A DNA stretch of 64,000 bases from Streptomyces katrae. Lineage in GTDB: Bacteria > Actinomycetota > Actinomycetes > Streptomycetales > Streptomycetaceae. Positions 23,453 through 31,054 of this stretch are shown one piece after another (position 1 is the first letter of the stretch; each line of letters opens with the position of its first letter). Below the pieces are notes generated by a model that was given only the letters and a program-made list of their open reading frames with translations, did not search any database and was not told where the DNA came from. A program made the translations under genes and the position numbers. The stretch covers positions 124,001-188,000 of the forward strand of contig NZ_JNZY01000007.1 of assembly GCF_000717655.1 (NCBI RefSeq). The letters run 5' to 3'.

Positions 23453-23968
23453 ATGGACCTGCTGAAGGACTCCGACCTCCTGAAGGAACTGGGCCCGCTG
23501 CTCTCCGCCGAGGCGGCAGCGGAAGCCCCGGGCGCCGGCGTGGAAGCGGCCGACCTGGAACAAGCCGTCTGGGTCAGGCTGCTGGAACACGACCCCGCCC
23601 CCGCCGAGCCGGCCCGCTGGCTGCGCCGGGCGGTGCGCGCCGAAGCCCGGCTCGCCCGGCGCCGCGCCCGCCGCGAGATCCCGTACGGCTGCCGACCGGG
23701 AAGCGCGGGCGCCGAACCCGAAGACGCCCTGCTGCACGGGGAGGAGAACCGCGCCCTCCGATCGGCGGTCGCCCGATTGCCCGGACGGTGTCCGGAGCTC
23801 ATGAGGGCACTTCTTTCGCCCAGAGACCTCACCTACCGTGAAATCGCAGGAGAGTTGGGTATCTCACAAGGAAGTTTGGGACCCGTCCGTTCCCGATGCC
23901 TGGGATGTCTGCGCAGAATGCTCGCGTCAGAGGTTGCGGCTCCTCGCCTTCGGGGAAGGGAGCGGTAG
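23453..23968 (+). CDS. Small RNA polymerase sigma-like protein (ECF type)
   Basis: 171 residues. A weakly conserved helical N-terminus (EAADLEQAVWVRLLEHD resembles region 2) is followed by a clear region 4 helix-turn-helix: AVARLPGRCPELMRALLSPR, DLTYREIAGELGISQGSLGP and VRSRCLGCLRRML. Region 2 seems shortened or divergent, so it may be an atypical sigma factor or another HTH regulator. No anti-sigma gene is adjacent. ATG at 23453 is the first plausible start. Confidence 0.7.
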   Translation: MDLLKDSDLLKELGPLLSAEAAAEAPGAGVEAADLEQAVWVRLLEHDPAPAEPARWLRRAVRAEARLARRRARREIPYGCRPGSAGAEPEDALLHGEENRALRSAVARLPGRCPELMRALLSPRDLTYREIAGELGISQGSLGPVRSRCLGCLRRMLASEVAAPRLRGRER

Positions 23969-24005
23969 ACCAATGGGCTACCAGGTGAGCGGGAGGCATG
24001 CGCAC

Positions 24006-24512
24006 ATGGGCATGAGCGTGACCATTTCGGCGGCAGCTGCCGAGGACACTGAGCAGATCCTCAAACTGCAGTACCTGGCGTTCCAGCGCGAGGCCGAGCT
24101 GTACGGCAACTACCGCATCCAGCCGCTCACCCAGACCCTGGACTCCCTCAAGGCGGAGCTGGAGTCGGACACCGTACTGGTGGCCCGGCTCGGCGACGAA
24201 GTGGTCGGCACCGTGCGCGGCAAGGTCGACGAGGACGGCACCGGCAAGATCGCCAAACTCTGCGTCCACCCGCGCCTGCAGGGCCACGGACTCGGCGCCC
24301 GGCTGCTGCGCGCCGTCGAGGAGGCCCTCGCGGGCCACGGGGACACCACCCGCTTCCGCCTGCACACCGGCCACAAGAGCGAGTCCAACCTGCGCCTCTA
24401 CCGCAAGGCCGGCTACGTACAGGTCGGCGGCCGTACGGCTTCCGACGGCGTACGCCTGGTGATCCTGGAGAAGGAGGCCACCGACGCGGCCGACTTCGCG
24501 GTCAGCGCCTGA
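24006..24512 (+). CDS. GNAT-family N-acetyltransferase
   Basis: 168 residues from ATG 24006, which follows ggga ggc at a normal distance. ATGs at 23973 and 24012 are alternatives. The acetyl-CoA motif is clear: AKLCVHPRLQGHGLGARLL, followed by FRLHTGHKSESNLRLYRKAG. This is a single-domain enzyme of unknown substrate. It lies 37 bases after the sigma-like gene on the same strand and may be co-transcribed. Confidence 0.88.
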   Translation: MGMSVTISAAAAEDTEQILKLQYLAFQREAELYGNYRIQPLTQTLDSLKAELESDTVLVARLGDEVVGTVRGKVDEDGTGKIAKLCVHPRLQGHGLGARLLRAVEEALAGHGDTTRFRLHTGHKSESNLRLYRKAGYVQVGGRTASDGVRLVILEKEATDAADFAVSA

Positions 24513-24528
24513 CGCCCGCCTCCGGCGC

Positions 24529-24978
24529 TCAGCGCTTGGCGCGCAGCCAGAGCATCCCGGTGACCGGCAGGATCACCGGGATGAACAGGTAGCCCATCCC
24601 GAACTGCGACCACACCGTCGAGTCGGGGAAGGACTCGGGCCGCACCAGGGTCCAGGTGCCCACGACGAGTACCCCGGCCAGCTCGGCGGCGCAGCATGCG
24701 CGCGCCGCCCTGCGGGCCGTCTCCCCGCCGCGCACCAGCGAGTACGTGATGAAGCAGTAGACGAGTGCGGCCAGGCCGGTCAGCGTGTAGGGCAGCGGGG
24801 CCCGGTCGAACTCGGTGGAGATCTGGTAGACCGAGCGCGAGACCGCGCCGACCGTGATCACCCCGTACAGCCAGACCAGCAGCAGCCCGGGCCCGGAGAC
24901 CAGCCGCCCCCGCTCGGCGGGGGTGGCGGCCGTGTCGTCCATCTGCGGGTCAGGCACCGGGGGTTCCCCAAATGTCAT
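24529..24978 (-). CDS. Integral membrane protein (about 4 TM)
   Basis: 149 residues. After about 25 polar residues there are four hydrophobic segments, such as GLLLVWLYGVITVGAVSRSV, YTLTGLAALVYCFITYSLV and FIPVILPVTGMLWL. It is a conserved Streptomyces protein of unknown role. Its ATG region overlaps the end of the next minus-strand membrane gene by 29 bases, so the two are co-transcribed and may form a complex. Confidence 0.75.
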   Translation of the reverse strand: MTFGEPPVPDPQMDDTAATPAERGRLVSGPGLLLVWLYGVITVGAVSRSVYQISTEFDRAPLPYTLTGLAALVYCFITYSLVRGGETARRAARACCAAELAGVLVVGTWTLVRPESFPDSTVWSQFGMGYLFIPVILPVTGMLWLRAKR

Positions 24979-25318
24979 AGAGGCGTACTTCGAGCACGGC
25001 GAGGACGAGCGCGCCCGCGGCCACCGTCACCGAACCCCACTTGGTCCGCTCGCTCAGCGAGAGCAGCCCGGCCGCCGGGACCGCCGCGAAGGCGCCCACC
25101 AGGTAGGCCACGAAGATCACCGTGCCCTCGTCGGGCTCGCCGCCCTGCACCAGCTTCACCACGCCGACCACCAGCTGCGCCAGGGCCAGCAGGGTCACCA
25201 CGCCCATGCCGATGAAGTGCCAGTCCTTGGTCGGCTGGTCCCGCAGGGCGGCGTATCCGCACCAGGCGGCGAGGGCGAGTGCGGCCGCGCCGAGGGCGAC
25301 GGTCAGGGCGTCGAGCAT
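24950..25318 (-). CDS. Integral membrane protein (4 TM)
   Basis: 122 residues with four evenly spaced hydrophobic segments: MLDALTVALGAAALALAAWC, MGVVTLLALAQLVVGVVKLV, VIFVAYLVGAFAAVPAAGLL and VTVAAGALVLAVLEV. No known motif was recognised. It is the upstream gene of a two-gene membrane-protein unit with the 24529-24978 gene. Confidence 0.78.
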   Translation of the reverse strand: MLDALTVALGAAALALAAWCGYAALRDQPTKDWHFIGMGVVTLLALAQLVVGVVKLVQGGEPDEGTVIFVAYLVGAFAAVPAAGLLSLSERTKWGSVTVAAGALVLAVLEVRLYDIWGTPGA

Positions 25319-25605
25319 GCAGCGAGGGTATTACGGGCCGCCGGCCCGGCCGCGCGCACCCCTGCGGGCAGGCGGCCCGCGGCAGCCGTAGGTCGTGGCC
25401 TTGGCCACAGCGGAGGCCCCCGCCCGGCCCTGTGGGGGCCGCCGCTTACCGGCTCCTGGGCCGTGTCCGTGCAGGCCAGCCCAGTGGTAGGGCCTTCGTC
25501 GCGGATGACCGGCCCTGACCGGTGCTGTCCGGAATGCGGCCGGATTACGTCCGCTATGCGGACATCGGTGATCGGTGAAGGGGGAGGTCTGCTTTACTGG
25601 GGCCC
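25319..25605. other. Intergenic region with hairpins upstream of the met leader
   Basis: This 287-base stretch lies between divergently transcribed units. I see no gene in it. It holds two hairpins: gtggcc/ggccac at 25395-25408 with a two-base loop, and gcggaggccccc with gggggccgccgc (25410-25421 with 25434-25445, one mismatch). These could be a terminator or part of the regulatory DNA. Promoters for the minus-strand membrane pair and the plus-strand met operon must lie here. Confidence 0.5.
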
Positions 25606-25692
25606 ATGACCACGACGAGCAGCCGCACCCTTGCGACCGAGGCGACGATAACGCCCGGTGCTCGTTGTATGTGTCGAATGTGCGCCTTCTGA
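25606..25692 (+). CDS. Cys/Met-rich upstream ORF (putative attenuator leader peptide) of metNIQ
   Basis: The ATG at 25606 opens a 28-codon frame starting MTTTSSRTLATEA and ending CMCRMCAF before TGA at 25690-25692. Three Cys and two Met codons fall in the last eight codons, two of the Cys codons are the rare TGT, and a rare ATA Ile codon occurs earlier. A methionine uptake operon follows 208 bases downstream. Cys-rich leader ORFs that stall ribosomes are described in mycobacteria; the inference here is control of metNIQ by Cys- or Met-tRNA supply. The start may be leaderless, as a TTTACT box lies 7 bases upstream. Translation is not proven. Confidence 0.55.
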   Translation: MTTTSSRTLATEATITPGARCMCRMCAF

Positions 25693-25709
25693 GGGCCCCT
25701 CTCCTTGCA

Positions 25710-25774
25710 GTCTCGCGCCCCGAAGCGAGACCGGCCGAGCCCGTCCGGACCGCCGCCCCGAAGCAGCACCGGAC
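25710..25774 (+). promoter_or_regulatory. metN leader RNA with hairpins
   Basis: After the upstream ORF, gtctcgc (25710-25716) pairs with gcgagac (25725-25731), and gtccgg (25743-25748) can pair with ccggac (25769-25774). The whole untranslated stretch to the metN GTG at 25901 is 208 bases. This fits an attenuator, but no alternative terminator with a T-run was identified. I saw no S-box (SAM riboswitch) core. Confidence 0.4.
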
Positions 25775-25900
25775 CGCTCCTGCCCCGCGCACGCGCCGTC
25801 AGCGTCGTTTTCTGATGATCTGACCCGTATCGCGTCCCCAGATGTTTGCCCCGTGCCCGGCACCCGCTTGCGCCGCGCACTCGACAGCGACGGAATTCCT

Positions 25901-26968
25901 GTGATCACCACATCGGGCCTCACGAAGGTCTACCAGTCCCGTGGCCGCGAGGTCACCGCCCTGGACGGCGTCGATCTGCACGTCCGCGAGGGCGAGGTCT
26001 ACGGAGTCATCGGCCAGAGCGGCGCCGGCAAGTCCTCCCTGATCCGCTGCGTGAACCTGCTCGAGCGCCCCACCACCGGAACCGTGACCGTCGACGGCGT
26101 CGACCTCACGGCCCTGGCCGGCCGCGGCCGCCGCGCCGGCAAGGAGCTCCGCGAGGCCCGCAGCCGTATCGGCATGGTCTTCCAGCACTTCAACCTGCTG
26201 TCCTCGCGCACCGTGCAGAGCAACATCGAACTGCCCCTGGAGATCCTCGGCGTCTCCGGCCGCGAGCGCTCCCGCAAGGCCCTCGAACTCCTCGACCTCG
26301 TCGGCCTCGCCGACAAGGCCAAGGCCTACCCCGCCCAGCTCTCCGGCGGCCAGAAGCAGCGCGTCGGCATCGCCCGCGCCCTGGCCGGCGACCCCAAGGT
26401 GCTGCTCTCCGACGAGGCCACCAGCGCGCTGGACCCCGAGACCACCCGCTCGATCCTCCAGCTGCTGCGCGACCTCAACCAGCAGCTCGGCCTGACCGTC
26501 CTGCTCATCACCCACGAAATGGACGTCGTCAAGAGCGTCTGCGACTCGGCCGCCCTGATGAAGCGGGGCCGGATCATCGAGTCCGGCACCGTCGCCGAAC
26601 TGCTCGCCACCCCCGGCTCCGAGCTCGCCGGCGAACTCTTCCCCGTCAGCGGAGCCGCCACCGGCCCCGACCGCACGGTCGTCGACGTCACGTTCCACGG
26701 CGACGCCGCCACCCAGCCGGTCATCTCCCAGCTGGCGCGGACGTACAACATCGACATCTCGATCCTCGGCGCCGCGATGGACACCGTCGCGGGCCGCCAG
26801 ATCGGCCGCATGCGCATCGAGCTGCCCGGCCGCTACGAGGACAACGTCGTGCCCGTCGGCTTCCTGCGCGAGCAGGGCCTGCAGGTCGACGTGGTCACCG
26901 ACGACGTCGAAAACACAGAAGATGCCGACGCCGAGCTCGCCCAGCTCGTCAAGGATGGTGCCCAGTGA
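25901..26968 (+). CDS. metN: Methionine ABC transporter ATP-binding protein
   Basis: 355 residues from GTG 25901. Walker A is GQSGAGKSSL (about residues 38-47), the signature is QLSGGQKQRV, Walker B is VLLSDEATSALDP, and the H-loop is THEMD. The C-terminal 90 residues form a NIL domain (VDVTFHGDAATQPVISQLAR then MRIELPGRYEDN), the methionine-sensing regulatory domain of MetN. It energises MetI-MetQ uptake of D/L-methionine. The frame is open upstream to 25658, but those codons look non-coding. Its stop overlaps metI by four bases. Confidence 0.92.
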   Translation: MITTSGLTKVYQSRGREVTALDGVDLHVREGEVYGVIGQSGAGKSSLIRCVNLLERPTTGTVTVDGVDLTALAGRGRRAGKELREARSRIGMVFQHFNLLSSRTVQSNIELPLEILGVSGRERSRKALELLDLVGLADKAKAYPAQLSGGQKQRVGIARALAGDPKVLLSDEATSALDPETTRSILQLLRDLNQQLGLTVLLITHEMDVVKSVCDSAALMKRGRIIESGTVAELLATPGSELAGELFPVSGAATGPDRTVVDVTFHGDAATQPVISQLARTYNIDISILGAAMDTVAGRQIGRMRIELPGRYEDNVVPVGFLREQGLQVDVVTDDVENTEDADAELAQLVKDGAQ

Positions 26969-27633
26969 CCTGGTCCGAGATGCAGCCCCTGCTCACCCAG
27001 GGCACGTACGACACCCTCTACATGGTGCTCTGGTCCACCCTGGTGACCGTCCTCGGCGGACTGCCCGTCGGCATCCTGCTCGTCCTCACCGACAAGGGCG
27101 GCCTCCTGCAGAACCGGCCGCTCAACAAGGTCCTCGGCGTGATAGTGAACCTGGGCCGCTCGCTGCCGTTCATCATCCTGCTGATCGCCCTGATCCCGGT
27201 CACCACCGCCGTCGTCGGCACCTTCATCGGCCCCACCGCCATGATCGTCCCGCTCGCCATCGGCGCCATCCCCTTCTTCGCCCGCCTCGTCGAGACGGCC
27301 GTCCGCGAGGTGGACCACGGCCTGATCGAGGCCGTCGAGTCCATGGGCGGCGGGGTCCCCACCCTCGTCGGCAAGGTGCTCCTCCCGCAGGCCCTGCCCT
27401 CGCTGGTCGCCGCCGTCACCACCACGCTGATCACCTTGATCGGATACTCCGCCATGGCCGGCGCGGTCGGCGGCGAAGGACTCGGCTCCAAGGCCATCAC
27501 CTACGGCTTCCAGCGCTTCGAGACCGGCTTCATGCTCGCCACCGTCGTGGTCCTGGTCGCCATCGTCACGGTCATCCAGCTGATCGGCGACGGCGTGGTC
27601 CGCCTCCTCGCCCGCCGCGGCCGGACAGCCTGA
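26965..27633 (+). CDS. metI: Methionine ABC transporter permease
   Basis: 222 residues from GTG 26965, with five membrane segments. The EAA loop reads ALIEAVESMGG-like (HGLIEAVESMGGGVPTLVGK), typical of MetI permeases and the contact with MetN. SLPFIILLIALIPVTTAVVG and YSAMAGAVGGEGLGSKAITY are also characteristic. It is translationally coupled to metN by the GTGA overlap. Confidence 0.93.
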   Translation: MTWSEMQPLLTQGTYDTLYMVLWSTLVTVLGGLPVGILLVLTDKGGLLQNRPLNKVLGVIVNLGRSLPFIILLIALIPVTTAVVGTFIGPTAMIVPLAIGAIPFFARLVETAVREVDHGLIEAVESMGGGVPTLVGKVLLPQALPSLVAAVTTTLITLIGYSAMAGAVGGEGLGSKAITYGFQRFETGFMLATVVVLVAIVTVIQLIGDGVVRLLARRGRTA

Positions 27634-27771
27634 ACGGCGCGGACCGCACCACCGGACCGCTCCCCACATCTCTCCACCCCACAAAGCCCGCACTTGTCGT
27701 GCTTGGGCCGCCACCACCCGCAAGAACCGCGCACGACCTGCGCACTTGCACCGCAATGAAAGGCACTCTTC

Positions 27772-28635
27772 GTGCGTAAGAACATCAAGGCCACCGCCCT
27801 CACCGCCGCCTCCGCCGCGCTCGCCCTCGGCCTCACGGCCTGCGGCAGCTCCTCGGACCCGTCCTCCACCAAGGCCGACGGCGGCAAGGCCGACGAGAGC
27901 AAGCCGCTCGTCATCGCGGCCTCCCCGAGCCCCCACGCCGACGTCCTGAACTTCGTCAAGGACAAGCTCGCGGCCAAGGAGGGCCTCAAGCTGGAGGTGA
28001 AGGAGTTCACGGACTACGTGCTCCCCAACACCGCCACCGAGCAGGGCCAGGTCGACGGCAACTACTTCCAGCACAAGCCGTACCTCGACGACTTCAACAA
28101 GAAGAACGGCACCCACGTCGTGCCCGTCGTGGACGTGCACCTGGAGCCCCTCGGCCTCTACTCCAAGAAGGTCAAGGCCCTCACCGACATCAAGGCCGGC
28201 CAGACCATCGCCGTCCCCAACGACACCACCAACGAGGGCCGCGCGCTCCAACTGCTCGCCGCGAACAACCTGATCACCCTCAAGGAAGGTGTCGGCACCG
28301 GCGCCAAGCTGTCCGACATCACCGACAAGAAGGGCCTGGAGTTCAAGGAGCTGGAGGCCGCCACGGTCCCGCGCGCCCTGAACGACGTGGACGCTGCGGT
28401 CATCAACGGCAACTACGCCCTCGAGGCCAAGCTCGCGCCCGCCAAGGACGCGCTGGTCCTGGAGAAGGCCGAGGGCAACCCGTACGCCAACTTCCTCGCG
28501 GTGAAGGCCGGCAACGAGAAGGACCCGCGGATCGAGAAGCTCGCCAAGCTCCTCAACTCCGACGAGGTCAAGAAGTTCATCGAGGACAAGTACCAGGGCT
28601 CGGTCGTCCCCGCCTTCGGCGCCCCGAAGGCCTGA
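27772..28635 (+). CDS. metQ: Methionine-binding lipoprotein
   Basis: 287 residues of the NlpA/MetQ family. The signal peptide ends in lipobox LTAC with Cys24, so the protein is tethered outside the membrane. The mature part shows PLVIAASPSPHADVLNFVKD, QGQVDGNYFQHKPYLDDFN and VPNDTTNEGRALQLLAANNL, which form the methionine pocket. The start is GTG with aaagg a few bases upstream. A 138-base spacer separates it from metI, which may allow higher expression of the binding protein. Confidence 0.95.
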   Translation: MRKNIKATALTAASAALALGLTACGSSSDPSSTKADGGKADESKPLVIAASPSPHADVLNFVKDKLAAKEGLKLEVKEFTDYVLPNTATEQGQVDGNYFQHKPYLDDFNKKNGTHVVPVVDVHLEPLGLYSKKVKALTDIKAGQTIAVPNDTTNEGRALQLLAANNLITLKEGVGTGAKLSDITDKKGLEFKELEAATVPRALNDVDAAVINGNYALEAKLAPAKDALVLEKAEGNPYANFLAVKAGNEKDPRIEKLAKLLNSDEVKKFIEDKYQGSVVPAFGAPKA

Positions 28636-28789
28636 TCGTCCCGGCCGTCCGGCCCCGTACGCCCCCGGTGGGTGTGCGGGGCCGAACGCTGCCCGCTTCC
28701 GGGCAACCCGGCCGCCACATCCCGCCGCCGATGCTGCATGCTGTGCCTACGACCCGCACAAACGGTCCAGCAACGGCATGGAGCTGCGC

Positions 28790-29482
28790 ATGACTACCAC
28801 CTTCCCGGACGTCACCATCAGCACGGACCGGCTGGTGCTGCGCCCCTTCGACGGGGAGGACGTCACCGCGCTCGCCGAGATGATGAACGACGAGCACGTC
28901 ACCGCATGGACCTCCGTACCGCACCCCTACACCCAGGCCGACGCGCAGGCCTGGGCCACCCGGGACTCCCACGCGGAGCGCACCGAGGGCAGGGGCATCG
29001 TCTTCGCCGTCGCCGAGTTCCTCACCCAGCGCCTCGTCGGCATCGTGCACCTGCAGAACACCAATTGGCGCACCCGCAGCACCGAGGTCGGCTACGTCAC
29101 CGCCCCCTGGGCCCGCGGCGAGGGCTACGCCAGCGAGTCCGTACTCGCCGTCGCCCAGTGGCTCTTCCGCGACCAGGGCTTCGAACGCCTCGAACTGCGC
29201 ACCGCCGCCGACAACACCGCCTCGCAGCAGGTCGCCCAGAAGATCGGCTGCATCAGCGAAGGCGTCCTGCGCAACGCATGGACAGTGCGCACCCAGAACC
29301 CCGACGGCTCCTGGGCGGACACCCGCACCGACCTCATCGTCTGGAGCCTCATCCCGGAGGACATCGAGTACGCGGGGGACTCGGACGGCTACAACGGCTA
29401 CGGCGGCCACGACGACTACGGATACGGCCCCGGAGCGCAGGCGGACGCGAGCGGCTACGCCGTCGGCGCCGACTGGAGCTGA
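28790..29482 (+). CDS. GNAT acetyltransferase (RimJ/RimL type)
   Basis: 230 residues from ATG 28790 (GGAG about 7 bases upstream); an ATG at 28778 is possible. The RimJ/L pattern is clear: STDRLVLRPFDGEDVTALAE at the start, STEVGYVTAPWARGEGYASE at the CoA loop, and DNTASQQVAQKIGCISEGVL. These enzymes acetylate ribosomal proteins or small amines. The last 35 residues are Gly/Tyr/Asp-rich (DGYNGYGGHDDYGYGPG), a low-complexity tail outside the fold. Confidence 0.88.
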   Translation: MTTTFPDVTISTDRLVLRPFDGEDVTALAEMMNDEHVTAWTSVPHPYTQADAQAWATRDSHAERTEGRGIVFAVAEFLTQRLVGIVHLQNTNWRTRSTEVGYVTAPWARGEGYASESVLAVAQWLFRDQGFERLELRTAADNTASQQVAQKIGCISEGVLRNAWTVRTQNPDGSWADTRTDLIVWSLIPEDIEYAGDSDGYNGYGGHDDYGYGPGAQADASGYAVGADWS

Positions 29483-29561
29483 CCCGATGACCAGGTAGTC
29501 TCACCGTGCGCGCCCCTGCCGACGAAACCTCGCCCGCCCCCACCCCAGGAGACTGACGACG

Positions 29562-30779
29562 ATGGCCGACCGGGTCACGGTGATCGGCTGGGACGGCTCG
29601 CCCCTGACCGCGGCCGCCCGGTCCGCGCTCTCCGCAGCCACCCTCGTGGCCGGCGCCGCGCACCACCTCGCACTCCCCGAGGTCCCGCCCACCGCCGAAC
29701 GCATCCGCCTGGGCAGCCTCGGCCTCGCCGCCCGCCGCATCGCCGGCCACCGCGGCACCGCCGTCGTCTTCGCCGACGGGGACCCCGGCTTCTTCGGAGC
29801 CGTACGCACTCTGCGCGCCCCGGAGCACGGTCTCGAGGTCGAGGTCGTCCCCGCCGTCTCCTCCGTCGCCGCCGCCTTCGCCCGCGCCGGCATGCCCTGG
29901 GACGACGCCCAAGTGGTCGTCGCCCACCCCCGCACCCTGCGCCGCGCCGTCAATGTCTGCCGCGCCCACGCCAAGGTCGCCGTCCTCACCTCGCCCGGCG
30001 CCGGCCCCGCCGAACTCGCCCTCCTGCTCGGCGGGGTCCACCGCACCTTCGTCATCTGCGAGGAGCTCGGCACCGCCAAGGAACAGGTGACCGTCCTGAC
30101 CTCCGACCGGGCCGCCGACCACAGCTGGCGCGACCCCAACGTCGTCATCGTCATCGGCGGACAGGCCTCCTCCCTCTCCTCCTCTTCCGCCACCGCCGAA
30201 CCGGCCTGGCTGCTCGGCCAGAGCCCCGCCCAGGCCGGCGTCCGCGGCTGGGCCCGCCCCCTGGCCGACGCCGGGGAAGGCGAGTCCGCCCTGCTGCGCG
30301 CCGCCCAGCTCGCCCGCATCGGCCCGCGCACCGGAGACCTCGTCTGGGACATCGGCACCGGCTCCGGCGCCTTCGCCGTGGAGGCCGCCGCGTTCGGCGC
30401 CGCCGTCATCGCGGTGGACGCCGACCCGCGCGCCTGCGAACGCGCAACTGCCGCCGCCCGCAAGCGGGGAGTGCAGCTCCAGGTCGTCGCCGGCCGCGCA
30501 CCGCACGTACTGGAAGACCTCCCCGAACCCGACGTCGTCCGCATCGGCGGCGGCGGAGCCGAGGCCGCCCGGGCCGTCGCCGACCGCCGCCCCGAACGGA
30601 TCGTCAGCCACGCCTCCACCCGCGACGAGGCGGAGGCGATCGGCCGTGCGCTCACCGAGGGCGGCTACACCGTCGAGTGCGCGCTCCTCCAGTCCGTGGG
30701 CCTGGACACCAGTACGTGGGGTGAACAGGACCGTTCCGTGGTGTTCCTCCTGGCAGCCGAACGCCCCGTGAATCGTTAG
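29562..30779 (+). CDS. cobL: Precorrin-6Y C5,15-methyltransferase (CbiE-CbiT fusion)
   Basis: 405 residues in two domains. Residues 1-205 are a tetrapyrrole methylase like CbiE (VTVIGWDGSPLTAAARSAL, VVFADGDPGFFGAVRTL). Residues 225-400 are a SAM methyltransferase like CbiT, with DLVWDIGTGSGAFAVEAAAF as the SAM site. CobL methylates C5 and C15 of the corrin ring and decarboxylates the C12 side chain. It precedes the bluB-cobT fusion, so it is part of a partial cobalamin set with cobA downstream. Confidence 0.93.
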   Translation: MADRVTVIGWDGSPLTAAARSALSAATLVAGAAHHLALPEVPPTAERIRLGSLGLAARRIAGHRGTAVVFADGDPGFFGAVRTLRAPEHGLEVEVVPAVSSVAAAFARAGMPWDDAQVVVAHPRTLRRAVNVCRAHAKVAVLTSPGAGPAELALLLGGVHRTFVICEELGTAKEQVTVLTSDRAADHSWRDPNVVIVIGGQASSLSSSSATAEPAWLLGQSPAQAGVRGWARPLADAGEGESALLRAAQLARIGPRTGDLVWDIGTGSGAFAVEAAAFGAAVIAVDADPRACERATAAARKRGVQLQVVAGRAPHVLEDLPEPDVVRIGGGGAEAARAVADRRPERIVSHASTRDEAEAIGRALTEGGYTVECALLQSVGLDTSTWGEQDRSVVFLLAAERPVNR

Positions 30780-31054
30780 ACCAGACCCCGCGGTAGGCTG
30801 GCCGATCGTCGTACCGCCCTGCTGTGTCGGGGGTGACGGCACCGCCCGATGCGCGACGTGGCGCAGTCCACAGCGGACCATGGCAGTTATGGCTGCCGTG
30901 GTGGCTAACGGGCGCGACAATGCTTACTGGTTGTCGCGCAGGGTGTGCGGGAGACGAGGCGCATCGCACGGCAACCCCGCACGGCACCGCCGCCCGGCGG
31001 CCTCGTGGGCGACCGGGCGATCGAAGAGGCACAACCGATGGGCGAGGGGTACGC
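30780..31054 (+). promoter_or_regulatory. Structured leader upstream of the bluB-cobT fusion
   Basis: A 275-base gap contains two good hairpins. atggcag (30880-30886) pairs with ctgccgt (30893-30899), and gcgcgacaa (30912-30920) pairs perfectly with ttgtcgcgc (30931-30939). Regulation at the RNA level is possible. I looked for a cobalamin riboswitch core and did not find it. The in-frame extension upstream of ATG 31055 looks non-coding. Confidence 0.4.

Noticed and set aside
25331..25792. 153-codon minus-strand ORF over the met leader
   Set aside because: Covers the leader region in antisense, with Arg/Cys-rich nonsense and no start signal.
25693..25900. SAM (S-box) riboswitch before metN
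   Set aside because: No ggtggagggа-type core or matching helices were seen; the upstream ORF with hairpins fits better.
30780..31054. Cobalamin riboswitch before cobT
   Set aside because: No B12 box or the expected conserved core was found; only ordinary hairpins were seen. A covariance search would settle it.
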